DNA from: CAZLFA01 sp964558665
Lineage (GTDB): Bacteria > Desulfobacterota > Syntrophia > Syntrophales > PHBD01
NCBI GenBank assembly: GCA_964558665.1
Contig: CAZLFA010000006.1
Coordinates: 30,454-94,453 of the forward strand
Direction: 5' to 3'
DNA: 64,000 nucleotides
Shown here: positions 44,524 to 53,235 of the stretch, piece by piece
Layout of the letters: every line of letters begins with the position of its first letter
Numbering within the stretch: the stretch's first letter is position 1
Made by a program: the position numbers and the translations under genes
The notes under the pieces: model-generated
What the model was told of the DNA's origin: nothing
Seen by the model: the letters and a program-made list of their open reading frames with translations, nothing else
Databases searched by the model: none

Positions 44524-45720
44524 TCATCTTTCCACTTGTATCTTTTGCCTGGACACCAGCACCGTCATGAGCGCCAAAGCCAGCACGACGAAACCTGCGG
44601 TTATGTAAAACAGAACAGAAAATCCCGTCCCGCATGCGATAAGGGCGCCGCCGGCGTAAGGCACAAGAAAATAGCCCGCATCGGCCGTGAAAAGCGTGAG
44701 GTTGGTGTTGAGGCCCCGCAGAAGCGGCGGCGACGCCGAAAAGAGCAGGGCGTTCAGAAGCGGCAGGATAATGCCGACAGACAAACCGTATCCGCTTGCA
44801 AGCACATAAAACTCCGCAGGAAAACCGGCACGGGGAATCATGATCACACACAGGATCAGAACCAGGAGGACGGCCTGAAGGACGCGCTCCTTGTTCATCC
44901 GGTCAAAGATCAAGCCGCCGAGGACGCGGACGGAAATCGTCGTTGCCATGCAGATGGTGAAAAAGAGGCCTACATTGCCCACACCGGTCTGAATGGTCAG
45001 ATCTTTCATGAAATAGAAGAAAGTTGCATGGGCAAGATAAACAAAAAGAGTGGACAAAAGCAACAAGACGACCGCGGCCGTCCTGAAATTTTCGCGCAAT
45101 TCCAAGAGCGTCGGCCGGTGCAGCAAAACGCCGTCCATTCCCGACAGCGCACGGGCGATACGCTTGTGCAATGCCGCCAGCAAAAGCAGCGCTACCATGG
45201 AAAAGACGGACACCGCCGCATAAATGCGGGCTTCATTGCCGAAGTAAGGGAGAAGCGCCTCCAGCGCAGGCGGAATGATCGCGTAGGGAATCATGATTGC
45301 CACACTGAGTGTGCTGAATCCCTGGCCGCTTTTCTCTTTGGGGATGAAATTTACGATGAGGGAGATCGCCGACGACGTCAGAAGGACAAAGGCGGCGCCA
45401 TGGAAGACACGCAACACGACCATGGCCGGAACCGACGTCGCCCACAGATAGGAGAAGGAGGCCAGAATCAGAAGCACGAGTGAGGCCATCGTCACGGAAA
45501 AAGCGTTGCGCACGTGCAACCAGGGAAGCACGAACAGGCGCAGGGCAAACGCCGTCATCGGTTCCAGCCCCACGAGAAAACCCCGCCATGCCAAGGGAAT
45601 GTCGATGGCGCCCAGATAATGATAGAAGCTATAAAATACGCTGACATTTAAAAATGCCGACACGATCACCAGGCAAAAGGCGATAAATTCGAAGGATAAA
45701 AGTTTCCGATGATCAGACAT
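44524..45720 (-). CDS. Major facilitator superfamily transporter
   Basis: A 398-residue membrane protein with twelve predicted helices in two halves. VLRVFHGAAFVLLTSSAISLIVNFIPKEKSGQGFS matches the helix 4-5 region of drug/metabolite exporters, and LGGLIFDRMNKERVLQ is the second-half loop. Substrate unknown. Its promoter at 45776-45804 is almost the same as the one in front of the hydroxylase operon, so the two are likely expressed together; transport of the hydroxylase substrate or product is one possible role. Confidence 0.85.
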   Translation of the reverse strand: MSDHRKLLSFEFIAFCLVIVSAFLNVSVFYSFYHYLGAIDIPLAWRGFLVGLEPMTAFALRLFVLPWLHVRNAFSVTMASLVLLILASFSYLWATSVPAMVVLRVFHGAAFVLLTSSAISLIVNFIPKEKSGQGFSTLSVAIMIPYAIIPPALEALLPYFGNEARIYAAVSVFSMVALLLLAALHKRIARALSGMDGVLLHRPTLLELRENFRTAAVVLLLLSTLFVYLAHATFFYFMKDLTIQTGVGNVGLFFTICMATTISVRVLGGLIFDRMNKERVLQAVLLVLILCVIMIPRAGFPAEFYVLASGYGLSVGIILPLLNALLFSASPPLLRGLNTNLTLFTADAGYFLVPYAGGALIACGTGFSVLFYITAGFVVLALALMTVLVSRQKIQVER

Positions 45721-45775
45721 GTCGCGTCGGAAAAGGACCTATTCTTATTGATAAGGCATTGCTTTGATGGGTTGG

Positions 45776-45804
45776 AGTATAGGGGGGATGGTTTTGTCTG
45801 TCAA
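45776..45804 (-). promoter_or_regulatory. Consensus sigma-70 promoter of the MFS gene
   Basis: On the minus strand TTGACA (45799-45804), a 17-base spacer GACAAAACCATCCCCCC and TATACT (45776-45781). The start of transcription would be about 50 bases before the ATG at 45720. Compare the promoter at 49375-49403. Confidence 0.75.
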
Positions 45805-45821
45805 GGCATAACTGGCGTCAA

Positions 45822-45837
45822 AGTCACGGCCGTGACT
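45822..45837. promoter_or_regulatory. Perfect 16-bp palindrome at the end of the FAD-subunit gene
   Basis: AGTCACGGCCGTGACT lies immediately upstream of the -35 box of the MFS promoter and touches the stop codon of the FAD-subunit gene. It might be an operator for the MFS promoter or part of a terminator for the hydroxylase operon; no T-run follows. Confidence 0.45.
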
Positions 45838-46682
45838 CAAAGAAGCGACTGGAGGTAGTTTCCCAGAAGTCGGAGGGCTACGTTTCTGCGATAGATGGCC
45901 GTGGAGCGTTGATCGTCAATAGGACGGATTTGTCCGGAATATTCGGTAACCAGGGGTTTCACCGCCGATGAAGATGGCGCGGACAAGGCCTTAACGGCAG
46001 CGCGTTCGATCCGGCGAGATCTCACCACCGTTGGGCCCACGGCGCCGAACGCGCACCGTATATCCGTCAGGCATTTACCTTCCTTCTTGGCCAGTCCTAC
46101 AAAGGAGACCTTCGCGAGCGAGTTTGCCCTTCTTGCAGAGACTTTCCGGTAAAACTGGTGGGTGAAGACATTGCCCGGGATGATGACGGAAGTGAGAATC
46201 TCATCCGCGCCGAGCTCCGTCTTGCCTGGCCCGGAAATGAACCGGTCAATGGCAATTTCTCTTTGTCCGTGCAGACTCTCACACACCACCCGTGCGTCCA
46301 CCGCGTACAGAAAGGGGAGCGTGTCTGCTGCGGGAGAGGCGTTGCAAATGTTTCCGCCGATTGTGGCGAGACGCCGCACCGCCGGAGAAGCCATTTCTCC
46401 GACAATTTTCTTCAATACAGCGGGTGTTGACGGGTGGAGCCTCACATCTGCCAGATTCGCGCACGCCCCGATGCGGAGGCAGCCGTCGTCTATTTCTATG
46501 CGCTTCAGTTCATCCAAGTGGCCGACAAAGATGACATCGTGCAGCGAGGGGAGCGGCACACCGCCCCACCGGATGTTGCGGACCATCAGCTCCGTTCCCC
46601 CTGCATACAGGATGCCTTTGGTTGTATTCAGGCAAGAGATGGCCTCCTTTAAGGTAGACGGGCGGTATGCATTGCGGTTCAT
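45837..46682 (-). CDS. Molybdenum hydroxylase FAD subunit (XdhB/CoxM-like)
   Basis: A 281-residue flavoprotein of the xanthine dehydrogenase/CO dehydrogenase family. The FAD-binding motifs are LYAGGTELMVRNI (near residue 30) and TIGGNICNASPAADTLPFLY. It would pass electrons from the iron-sulfur subunit to NAD or another acceptor. The start at 46682 overlaps the previous stop as ATGA; the frame is open to 46703. It is the last gene of the three-subunit operon. Confidence 0.88.
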   Translation of the reverse strand: MNRNAYRPSTLKEAISCLNTTKGILYAGGTELMVRNIRWGGVPLPSLHDVIFVGHLDELKRIEIDDGCLRIGACANLADVRLHPSTPAVLKKIVGEMASPAVRRLATIGGNICNASPAADTLPFLYAVDARVVCESLHGQREIAIDRFISGPGKTELGADEILTSVIIPGNVFTHQFYRKVSARRANSLAKVSFVGLAKKEGKCLTDIRCAFGAVGPTVVRSRRIERAAVKALSAPSSSAVKPLVTEYSGQIRPIDDQRSTAIYRRNVALRLLGNYLQSLL

Positions 46683-47155
46683 GTCGGTGTGGACCCTTTC
46701 CATCTTTGCGCGGCGGTCATTACCGCCTGTACAATAAGGTTGTATCCCGTGCAGCGGCAGAGATTCCCGGAGAGGGCCTCACGGATCTGCGCTTCATCAG
46801 GGTCCGGAACGGTTGTGAGAAGTGCATGGGCGGCGAGGATCATTCCTGGCGTGCAATAGCCGCACTGGACGGCACCGGCCTCGACAAAGGCCGTGGCAAG
46901 ATTATGAAACTCATCGGTCTTCTCAAAGCCCTCGATTGTTGTTACTGTCCGACCGTGGACAGCCCCTATTGCAATGATGCAGGACAGGGCGAGTCCTCCG
47001 TCGAGGAGGATCGAGCAAGTGCCGCATTCCCCTTCGCCGCAGCCTTCCTTGACGCCGACGAGGCCGAAGTCCTCCCGCAACACGTCGATGAGCCTTCTCA
47101 TCGGGTCCGTATCAAGGCTCACCATTGTGCCGTTTAAAAGGAAGCTGATCTTCAT
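46679..47155 (-). CDS. Molybdenum hydroxylase 2Fe-2S subunit (XdhC/CoxS-like)
   Basis: A 158-residue protein with two 2Fe-2S domains. The plant-ferredoxin-type domain has CGEGECGTCSILLDGG with a further Cys in LALSC; the helical domain has CGYCTPGMILAA and LSGNLCRCTGYNLI. It carries electrons from the molybdenum centre to the FAD subunit. Both ends overlap neighbouring genes by 4 bases (ATGA), showing strict coupling of the three subunits. Confidence 0.92.
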   Translation of the reverse strand: MKISFLLNGTMVSLDTDPMRRLIDVLREDFGLVGVKEGCGEGECGTCSILLDGGLALSCIIAIGAVHGRTVTTIEGFEKTDEFHNLATAFVEAGAVQCGYCTPGMILAAHALLTTVPDPDEAQIREALSGNLCRCTGYNLIVQAVMTAAQRWKGSTPT

Positions 47156-49305
47156 GATCCGACCTCCTTCTCTTTCAGGAGCGCGAGTATCCGTTCCGGC
47201 GTTATGGGGATCTGATTGATCTCGATGTCCAAGGCATGGGTGATGGCCTCGGCGAGGGCCGCGGGGGCGCCTACGATGGGCATCTCACCCACGGACTTCG
47301 CCCCGAACGGTCCTTCATGGTAGGGATTCGCAACGAAAGACCGCTGAATGGTCGGGACATCCATGGCCGTGGCGATCGTGTAGTCCCGTAATCGGCTCTG
47401 GAGCAGGAAGCCGTCCTTGCTTTCCATATATTCCATGAGCCCGAAGCTCAGACCCTGCACAACGCCCCCATCCACTTGTCCGAGGGAGATCAGCTCGTTA
47501 ATTGGTTCGCCGATGTCGTGGACGGCCCAGATTCCAGTTACCTGCACCTCGCAGGTGAGGGTGTCCACGGTAATCTCGACGGCCGTTGCACCCCATGAGT
47601 ATGTGTGGAACGCATCCCCGCTCATTTTTTCCTCGTCCCACTCGATGTACGCCGGTTCCACAAAGTCTTCCATCTCCTCGATTTCGCCCTCTTCGCCCCA
47701 TCTGTCCCTGAGACGCAATGCGGCCCGCTCGAGCGATTTGCCGAAAAGGACGATGCCGAGGGACGCCCCGGTGCCGCGGGTGAACGGATCGCGGTCCGTA
47801 TCCGGGTTTCTCATGGATACCCGTTCTAGCGGGATTTCGAGGACTCTGGCAGCAATCTCCCGTAACGATGTCTGGATTCCCTGTCCGATCTCGACGATGG
47901 TAGTCAGGATTGCCACTTCACCCGACCCATTGCGGCGAATGGCCAAAACGCGCGGCCTGCGGCGGTACGTACTCTTGACCGTGTGGGGGGCGCCAAAGGC
48001 GTAGAGCGCCATGCCGATCCCTTTGCGGTGTATGTTGGTCTGCTGCTGCGGCCAGAGCCGGCGCTTTTCCCGGTAGCGGGAGGCGGCTTCAATGGCGTCG
48101 ACGATTTCTTTCATCTTTACTTCGTCGCGTACCCGCCCCCCCGTGCATGTACGGTCTCCCTTCCTGAGCATATGACGGAGCCTGAAATCGAGGGGATCGA
48201 GGCCGAGGCCACGGGCGACACGGCACATGTGCGTCTCGAATGCGGAGACGATCTGAACTACGCCGAAGCCCCGGGTGGCCCCCGGTACGAGACGGTTCGT
48301 GGCGATGACTTTGCCGTTCACACGGACGTTTTCAAACCGATACGGCCCGGTTGACATTTTCATTGACTGATCGAGGATAACAAGCGACGAGCCCTTGTAG
48401 TACCCACCCATGTAGTCGATGGCCATATCGATCGCCGTGATCTCATTGCTGCCGTTGACGCCGCTTCTGATGCGGATGCGGGAAGGGTGGCGCTTCGTGC
48501 TGACCAGGATATCTTCCTCCCGGTCGTAAATGATCCGGACCGGTTTTTGAGTTTTGCGGGCGGCGAGGGCGGCATGGAGAGCAAGAAAGATCGGCGTCTC
48601 AATCTTGCCGCCGAAAGCCCCTCCGATCGTTGGGCAAACAACCCGAACCTTGTCGGCGCTCCATCCCAAGACCACAGAGGCCATAGCCGGAACCGCATCC
48701 GGGATCTGCAGGGGACTGTAAATCGCTATGCGAGGGCCTTCCGGAACAGCCAAGGCGCGCAGTGTTTCCAGATACAGATGCTCCTGGTAATCCGTCCTGA
48801 ACTCGTCTGCAAAGACCCGGCTGCTTGAAGCGAATGCCGCCTCGACATCTCCCCGCTCGAAATTGCGCCGCCCATGTACGTTATCTGTCCCCACAAGGGG
48901 AGGATGTATGCCGTTTTCAGCCTCTTCCCAGGTCGTAACCGGCCGGATTTCCTCATAATCGACCTTTATTTGGTCTAAAATATCGAGAATTCCGGCGCGA
49001 TCCGGTCCCACCACCAAAAGGACGGGTTCACCGACGAAATTGACCGTATCTTCGGCCAGAACCGGGTACTCCCGATCGAGGAACATGTAGAGATTTTTGC
49101 CGGGTATATCGGTCTTGTCGATGATAAAGTAACCTGAAGGCAGGGGCGGCACATGGATGGAGCGGATCAGGCCACGGGGAATCGGGGAACGGAGCGTGTA
49201 AGCATGGAGCATCTCCGGGAACGAGAGCTCGTCCAGAAACCCGGCCCGGCTCCGGCATTTATCCCATGCGTCCTGCCGGAAATGTTGTTTTGCCGCACGC
49301 TTCAT
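47152..49305 (-). CDS. Molybdenum hydroxylase large (molybdopterin-binding) subunit
   Basis: A 717-residue catalytic subunit of the xanthine dehydrogenase family, slightly short at the N-terminus. Cofactor motifs seen: CPTIGGAFGGKIETP, LVPGATRGFGVVQ, GTGASLGIVLFGKS and the C-terminal GPFGAKSVGEMPIVGAP, in which the Glu is the expected catalytic base. It would hydroxylate a heterocycle or aldehyde; the substrate is unknown. The nearby yedF-DUF3343-desulfurase genes suggest that it could be a selenium-dependent member. No MCD chaperone gene of the XdhC/CoxI type lies in the operon. Confidence 0.9.
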   Translation of the reverse strand: MKRAAKQHFRQDAWDKCRSRAGFLDELSFPEMLHAYTLRSPIPRGLIRSIHVPPLPSGYFIIDKTDIPGKNLYMFLDREYPVLAEDTVNFVGEPVLLVVGPDRAGILDILDQIKVDYEEIRPVTTWEEAENGIHPPLVGTDNVHGRRNFERGDVEAAFASSSRVFADEFRTDYQEHLYLETLRALAVPEGPRIAIYSPLQIPDAVPAMASVVLGWSADKVRVVCPTIGGAFGGKIETPIFLALHAALAARKTQKPVRIIYDREEDILVSTKRHPSRIRIRSGVNGSNEITAIDMAIDYMGGYYKGSSLVILDQSMKMSTGPYRFENVRVNGKVIATNRLVPGATRGFGVVQIVSAFETHMCRVARGLGLDPLDFRLRHMLRKGDRTCTGGRVRDEVKMKEIVDAIEAASRYREKRRLWPQQQTNIHRKGIGMALYAFGAPHTVKSTYRRRPRVLAIRRNGSGEVAILTTIVEIGQGIQTSLREIAARVLEIPLERVSMRNPDTDRDPFTRGTGASLGIVLFGKSLERAALRLRDRWGEEGEIEEMEDFVEPAYIEWDEEKMSGDAFHTYSWGATAVEITVDTLTCEVQVTGIWAVHDIGEPINELISLGQVDGGVVQGLSFGLMEYMESKDGFLLQSRLRDYTIATAMDVPTIQRSFVANPYHEGPFGAKSVGEMPIVGAPAALAEAITHALDIEINQIPITPERILALLKEKEVGS

Positions 49306-49374
49306 GATGGGCTCTGTTACGTAACATGCATATATTATTATTGATATTGATAAAATTGCCTTGTTGACTGGCGG

Positions 49375-49403
49375 AGTATAGGGATGCTGTTTTTGCCTGT
49401 CAA
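49375..49403 (-). promoter_or_regulatory. Consensus sigma-70 promoter of the molybdenum hydroxylase operon
   Basis: On the minus strand TTGACA (49398-49403), a 17-base spacer GGCAAAAACAGCATCCC and TATACT (49375-49380). It matches the MFS promoter at both boxes and in most of the spacer. A perfect palindrome GTTACGTAAC lies at 49316-49325, just before the large-subunit start. Between 49404 and 49669 I see no gene or other clear feature. Confidence 0.75.
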
Positions 49404-49669
49404 GGGATTTTTATTCATCAAAAAACAGAGATTGTTGATGCGGTCGGGAAGTGTATGTTGATTGGCGGCTGTCCTTCTGGTACCAGCGGCTCTCTTTCTG
49501 CGTCATGCCTGAATGTAATCGTCCCAGGAGTAGTGAGGGTCCCTATAGGAATGATCGTTATTACTTTCGGATGAAAGGATGGATAAACATCAATTCTTGA
49601 CTTCTTTCTTAGAAGAGGAAGCTATACGTAACAACATCTAATGATTTTAAAAAATTGAGATACTGAGGA

Positions 49670-49945
49670 TTATAACCTCATACCAATATCTAAATAAATA
49701 GATTTTCGATGCCTGATGCCAAGAATCCATATCTCGGATTCAATCACTTTGAAAACAATCCGATAATCACCCACACGAAGCTTCCAGTATCCTTTCAGGG
49801 ATTTTCGCAAAGGCTCACCATAGTCATGGGGTACTGTCTGTAGGCGTTCTTCTATTGCTTTGTGGATTCTTTTTTTTGTTCGTTGGTCGATGAGCGGCAA
49901 ATCTTCAGTTTGAACTGCAGGATGATAATACAAGGTAAAAGACAT
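49670..49945 (-). CDS. RelE/ParE-type toxin
   Basis: A 91-residue protein of the RelE superfamily. LYYHPAVQTEDLPLIDQRTKKRIHKAIEERL, then PLRKSLKGYWKLRVGDYRIVFKV and WILGIRHRKSIYLD follow the family pattern, with the typical GDYRIVF strand. It would cleave mRNA at the ribosome or poison gyrase. It lies 3 bases after its antitoxin gene. Confidence 0.88.
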   Translation of the reverse strand: MSFTLYYHPAVQTEDLPLIDQRTKKRIHKAIEERLQTVPHDYGEPLRKSLKGYWKLRVGDYRIVFKVIESEIWILGIRHRKSIYLDIGMRL

Positions 49946-49948
49946 GGA

Positions 49949-50176
49949 TCATTTCCAAACATCTTTATGTGTAAGTGCCGTTTTTCTTTTGAAAGTCTTG
50001 ATTCGTTTATCAGCAAAAGCTGCAAGAGCAACATCTTCCCGTACACTAAGTGCATCTCGAATCAGGTCACGGGCAAGGGTGGACATAGAAACGCCTTCGC
50101 TGGCGGCGAGATCATTCATAACTTTGTACAATGGCGGTTCAATAACGATATTTACTCTCGGATTTTTTGTAGGCAT
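49949..50176 (-). CDS. Ribbon-helix-helix antitoxin
   Basis: A 75-residue protein. The N-terminal NPRVNIVIEPPLYKVMNDLAA and VSMSTLARDLIRDAL form a ribbon-helix-helix DNA-binding domain; the C-terminal tail would wrap around the toxin. AGAGGAG lies before the ATG. It would neutralise the toxin and repress the shared promoter. Confidence 0.87.
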   Translation of the reverse strand: MPTKNPRVNIVIEPPLYKVMNDLAASEGVSMSTLARDLIRDALSVREDVALAAFADKRIKTFKRKTALTHKDVWK

Positions 50177-50193
50177 ACTTTTTCTCCTCTAAG

Positions 50194-50225
50194 ATAAGTG
50201 TAACGCTTATGATGTACCTTGTCAA
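50194..50225 (-). promoter_or_regulatory. Promoter and probable operator of the toxin-antitoxin pair
   Basis: On the minus strand TTGACA (50220-50225), a 17-base spacer and TACACT (50197-50202). An inverted repeat ATAAG-N7-CTTAT at 50194-50210 covers the -10 box, the position expected for autorepression by the antitoxin. No other feature is seen in the gap to 50287. Confidence 0.7.
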
Positions 50226-50287
50226 GATGGAAAAACCTTATGACTAACTGATCACCGTTTGAGGAGGTTCAGTATTTTCTACGTCTA

Positions 50288-50761
50288 TCAATAACTGCCT
50301 CTGAGCGTATCAAGAATCTCTTCCATAGGCGGAAGCTGTTTTATCGGATACACTTTAATAAAGAGCACTTTTCCTTTCTCGTCAACTATGACATTGGCCC
50401 TCTGGGAAAATCCTTCCGTTTCTCTGAAAAGGCCGATGCTCTTTGCCATCCCGCCGTGCGGCCAGAAATCAGCCAGCAGTTTTGTATCCTTGATCTTCAG
50501 GGATTTTGCCCATGCTGCCTTGCAGGGAACACTGTCCACACTGACTCCAAGGGCAATGGTGTTTAATTTCCCCAGCTCTTTTTTGTTTTTCTCCAGGCTC
50601 TTCATCTGATCCGCGCATATGGGTGTCCAGGCCAGGGGGTGAAAAGAGAGCAGCACCTTTTTCCCGCGGTAATCGGACAGGCGCACTTCCTGGTTGTCCT
50701 GATCCTTCAATACAAAGTCTTTAACCTTTTGTCCGACAGCAATAAGCTTCTTCTCTGCCAT
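50288..50761 (-). CDS. Peroxiredoxin-like redoxin
   Basis: A 157-residue AhpC/TSA-family protein. VLKDQDNQEVRLSDYRGKKVLLSFHPLAWTPICADQM holds the peroxidatic Cys in the TPxC context, although the residues after it are ADQ rather than the usual xxE. A second Cys in SVPCKAAWAKSL could be the resolving one. It would reduce peroxides with a thiol partner. The start at 50761 has GAAGGAGG upstream; the frame to 50842 overlaps the next gene. Confidence 0.86.
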   Translation of the reverse strand: MAEKKLIAVGQKVKDFVLKDQDNQEVRLSDYRGKKVLLSFHPLAWTPICADQMKSLEKNKKELGKLNTIALGVSVDSVPCKAAWAKSLKIKDTKLLADFWPHGGMAKSIGLFRETEGFSQRANVIVDEKGKVLFIKVYPIKQLPPMEEILDTLRGSY

Positions 50762-50801
50762 AGCAGCCTCCTTCGTGTTTGATATTTCCTTATTATAACG
50801 A

Positions 50802-51017
50802 TCAGTCTCTGATCTTTCTTGTGTATATGCGAGCCCCCTCAAGGACGGCTCCTTCGAGACCGGTTTTGAACCCGTCGGTGTCTTCTATAACCATTTCGCC
50901 GCGGGCTGCCGCATCATACGCCGCCTGATTGAAAGCAATCAGAGCGTGCTTTACCTGCATTCCCCTGTATACCTTTACCGGTGTGTCGTTGACAAAGACG
51001 GTAATGCTGTCTTTCAT
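50802..51017 (-). CDS. Small conserved-looking protein coupled to the 5'-nucleotidase
   Basis: A 71-residue protein that I do not recognise. DSITVFVNDTPVKVYRGMQVKHALIAF suggests a beta-hairpin and helix start reminiscent of ThiS-like ubiquitin folds, but there is no C-terminal Gly-Gly, so no sulfur-carrier role is implied. Its ATG overlaps the 5'-nucleotidase stop as ATGA, so it is made from the same message and may assist that enzyme. Confidence 0.7.
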   Translation of the reverse strand: MKDSITVFVNDTPVKVYRGMQVKHALIAFNQAAYDAAARGEMVIEDTDGFKTGLEGAVLEGARIYTRKIRD

Positions 51018-52540
51018 GGACTCGTACCCTTGATGCGCCCTTCAATTCCGGGGCTGACAGGTGAAAACTTGTTCAGGTAGCTGACAAAGATATCTCTCAA
51101 GGGATCGCCATAGAGCAGTCTTTGACCATCCTTGAAAGTATCGAACTGATCGCCGCCCGCGGCCAGAAAGTCGTTGGCCGCTATACGGTACGTCTTTTCC
51201 CGGACGAGCGGGGCATTGCCTACTGTAACCCCGCTGACTCTATGGCCTTCCGGATTCGTCATGTTGTAAACGACCTTCAGCCCGGATACCTGCATGATTC
51301 TGGATTTCTTAGTCGCGCTTTGTTCCAGGATATCAATAATCTGTTTCCCTGTGATATCCATTGTTACCACAATGTTGTCAAAAGGCAGAATGGTAAAGGC
51401 CTGTTCCTGGGTAATCCTGCCCGACGGTATGTCGGCTCTGATGGAGCCGCCGTTGATAAACGCCACATCAACTCCGGTTGCATGGCGGACGGCGTCGCAG
51501 ATGAGATTGCCCACATTGGATTCGCTGAAATCAGAGCGCTTCAAATCCACCGCCGTTTCCCCGATAACTTTGCTGAATTCAGCACGGATTTTTTCATCAT
51601 ATCTTTCAACGATAGCCGCGACATTCTGATTGAAGGGTATCCTGGGGCCTGCTGTTATTGTCTTCAGCTCCGCCTGTTTGGTATAGCTGATCACCCTGCC
51701 GGACGCCGGATCTACTTCAAGATCGAGGACCCCCAGGTAAATGCCGTAACAGCCGGCCTGGACGATGACGGTATCTCCAAGATATACGGGAAGCTCAACG
51801 GCCGTATGGCTGTGGCCGCCGACAATTATGCCGATGCCGGTTGTTGCCCTTGCCAGACTCTTATCCGCATCCAATCCCAGATGCGAAAGTACGACAATCA
51901 GTTTTGCCCCTTTTGCGCGCACCTCGGAAATAATATTCGGCAGAATCTTTTCGGGATCGATGAACGCGAGCCCCTTCACGTTGTCCATCTTCGTCGAATG
52001 CGCCGTATCTGTTGTCGTCACTCCGATGACGGCAATGGAGACACCTTTCCTGTTGAAAAGAACGTAGGGCTTCACCCCCGGCAGCAGTTTCCCGTCCGCA
52101 TCCCTGATGTTTGCCGACAGGAAGGGAAAGCCGGCCTTTTTCTGCCATCCCGCCAGGATATCCATGCCCCAGTCAAATTCGTGGTTTCCCAGGGCCATGG
52201 CATCGAACCCGATCTCATTCATCACCTCCATGACGGGATTTCCCTGAAAAAGATTGGATATGGGGGATCCCTGAAACATGTCGCCGGCGGAAAGCAGAAG
52301 TGTACCGTCCGGATTTTTTCCCCTTTCCTTCTGTATCTGGGCGGCCAGATATGCCGCCCCTCCTATGGAACCGTCCTTACGGACGGATTTATCGACAAAG
52401 GGAAGAAGATGACCATGAAAATCGTTGATGTGAAGGATCGTCAGCTTGACCGGGGATTGCGCCTGAGATGGATAGTATATCAGTAAAGCCGATAAAATTA
52501 TTACTGCAGCAACTGCAAGAAATCGAAAATGTTTTTCCAT
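51014..52540 (-). CDS. Exported 5'-nucleotidase/metallophosphatase (UshA-like)
   Basis: A 508-residue periplasmic enzyme. A signal peptide (residues 1-27, ending SQAQS) is followed by the metallophosphatase domain with LTILHINDFHGHLLPF, LLSAGDMFQGSP, MALGNHEFDWG and GIIVGGHSHTAVE, which give the dinuclear metal ligands. The C-terminal nucleotidase domain has SNVGNLICDAVRHATGVDVAFINGG and KTYRIAANDFLAAGGDQF. It would release phosphate from nucleotides or sugar nucleotides. GCAGGAGG lies before the ATG. Confidence 0.9.
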   Translation of the reverse strand: MEKHFRFLAVAAVIILSALLIYYPSQAQSPVKLTILHINDFHGHLLPFVDKSVRKDGSIGGAAYLAAQIQKERGKNPDGTLLLSAGDMFQGSPISNLFQGNPVMEVMNEIGFDAMALGNHEFDWGMDILAGWQKKAGFPFLSANIRDADGKLLPGVKPYVLFNRKGVSIAVIGVTTTDTAHSTKMDNVKGLAFIDPEKILPNIISEVRAKGAKLIVVLSHLGLDADKSLARATTGIGIIVGGHSHTAVELPVYLGDTVIVQAGCYGIYLGVLDLEVDPASGRVISYTKQAELKTITAGPRIPFNQNVAAIVERYDEKIRAEFSKVIGETAVDLKRSDFSESNVGNLICDAVRHATGVDVAFINGGSIRADIPSGRITQEQAFTILPFDNIVVTMDITGKQIIDILEQSATKKSRIMQVSGLKVVYNMTNPEGHRVSGVTVGNAPLVREKTYRIAANDFLAAGGDQFDTFKDGQRLLYGDPLRDIFVSYLNKFSPVSPGIEGRIKGTSP

Positions 52541-52658
52541 GGTCGTGCCTCCTGCGGGAAATGTTCATCTCCTGATCGCCACTGTAGCTTTATGAAATAT
52601 CAGTAATTTAACTGTTTCTGTCAAGAAGAATCGACTTTCGTTATACAGTAATCCTGAC

Positions 52659-53060
52659 TAGTTTCCGTCCGGAAAGGGTTCTTTTCCGGTTCTGAATCAG
52701 ACTACAAGCTGCGTTGTCTTCGTTGTCGGCTCCTCGACCTCCCCCTATGTCCCCCGAGAGTGTGTCGCTTTTATCCCCCTCACTGAGGGGAGACTGTGTC
52801 GCAATTAGGGGTTAGGGAAATATTTCTCATTTTTCAGAGGGGTTTTACCCCTAATATTTCAAAATATCTCATTGTAGGCCATTTTGAGATGACGATTTTT
52901 TAAGACAAACAATGAAATTTAATTGCGACACAGTCTCGGGGGTGCAGGGAGGTTGCCGCCTTGCTATCATTTCCGATTGAGAACCGGAATAAAAGGAGGT
53001 ATCGATCTGCGGTATTGCTTGTGCGACGCGCAAAAAGTACACCTCCGCGCAATCCCGGAA
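52659..53060. repeat. Composite of nested repeats (family B copy 4 with family C inside)
   Basis: The left edge, TAGTTTCCGTCCGGAAAGGG, is a family B end; the interior of family B (GATCTGCGGTATTGCTTGTG) appears only at 53007-53026. In between is family C, with TTCCGGTTCTGAAT at 52685 and its inverted copy near 52980-52993, and within that the MITE at 52790-52937. The order B(C(MITE)C)B suggests successive insertions. The rest of the 52541-53235 gap up to the tungstate-binding gene has no recognised gene. Confidence 0.6.
52790..52937. mobile_element. 148-bp MITE with perfect 18-bp terminal inverted repeats
   Basis: GAGACTGTGTCGCAATTA at 52790-52807 and its exact inverse TAATTGCGACACAGTCTC at 52920-52937. 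The interior is AT-rich and non-coding. G-rich bases border both ends, so a target-site duplication cannot be told from flanking sequence. No matching transposase is in the window. A variant of one end (GAGAGTGTGTCGC) also occurs at 52756. Confidence 0.8.
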
Positions 53061-53235
53061 AAGCTTTGCAAGGAAAGCCGGCGTTGACATTAATCTGCAG
53101 GCGGCAAGGCGCATCCGGATTCTATGATACCCCCGCAAGCACCTGTGTCATTTCTGGCAGGCATTTCCCTTGCCATTTGAGCGTTCATCTATTATAGTTT
53201 TCACCGTAACAAATCTTGCCCGGAGGTTGATCAAA

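Noticed and set aside
51122..52486. A 454-codon open frame on the plus strand
   Set aside because: It lies fully antisense to the 5'-nucleotidase, whose motifs and ribosome site are clear; the product has no recognisable motif.
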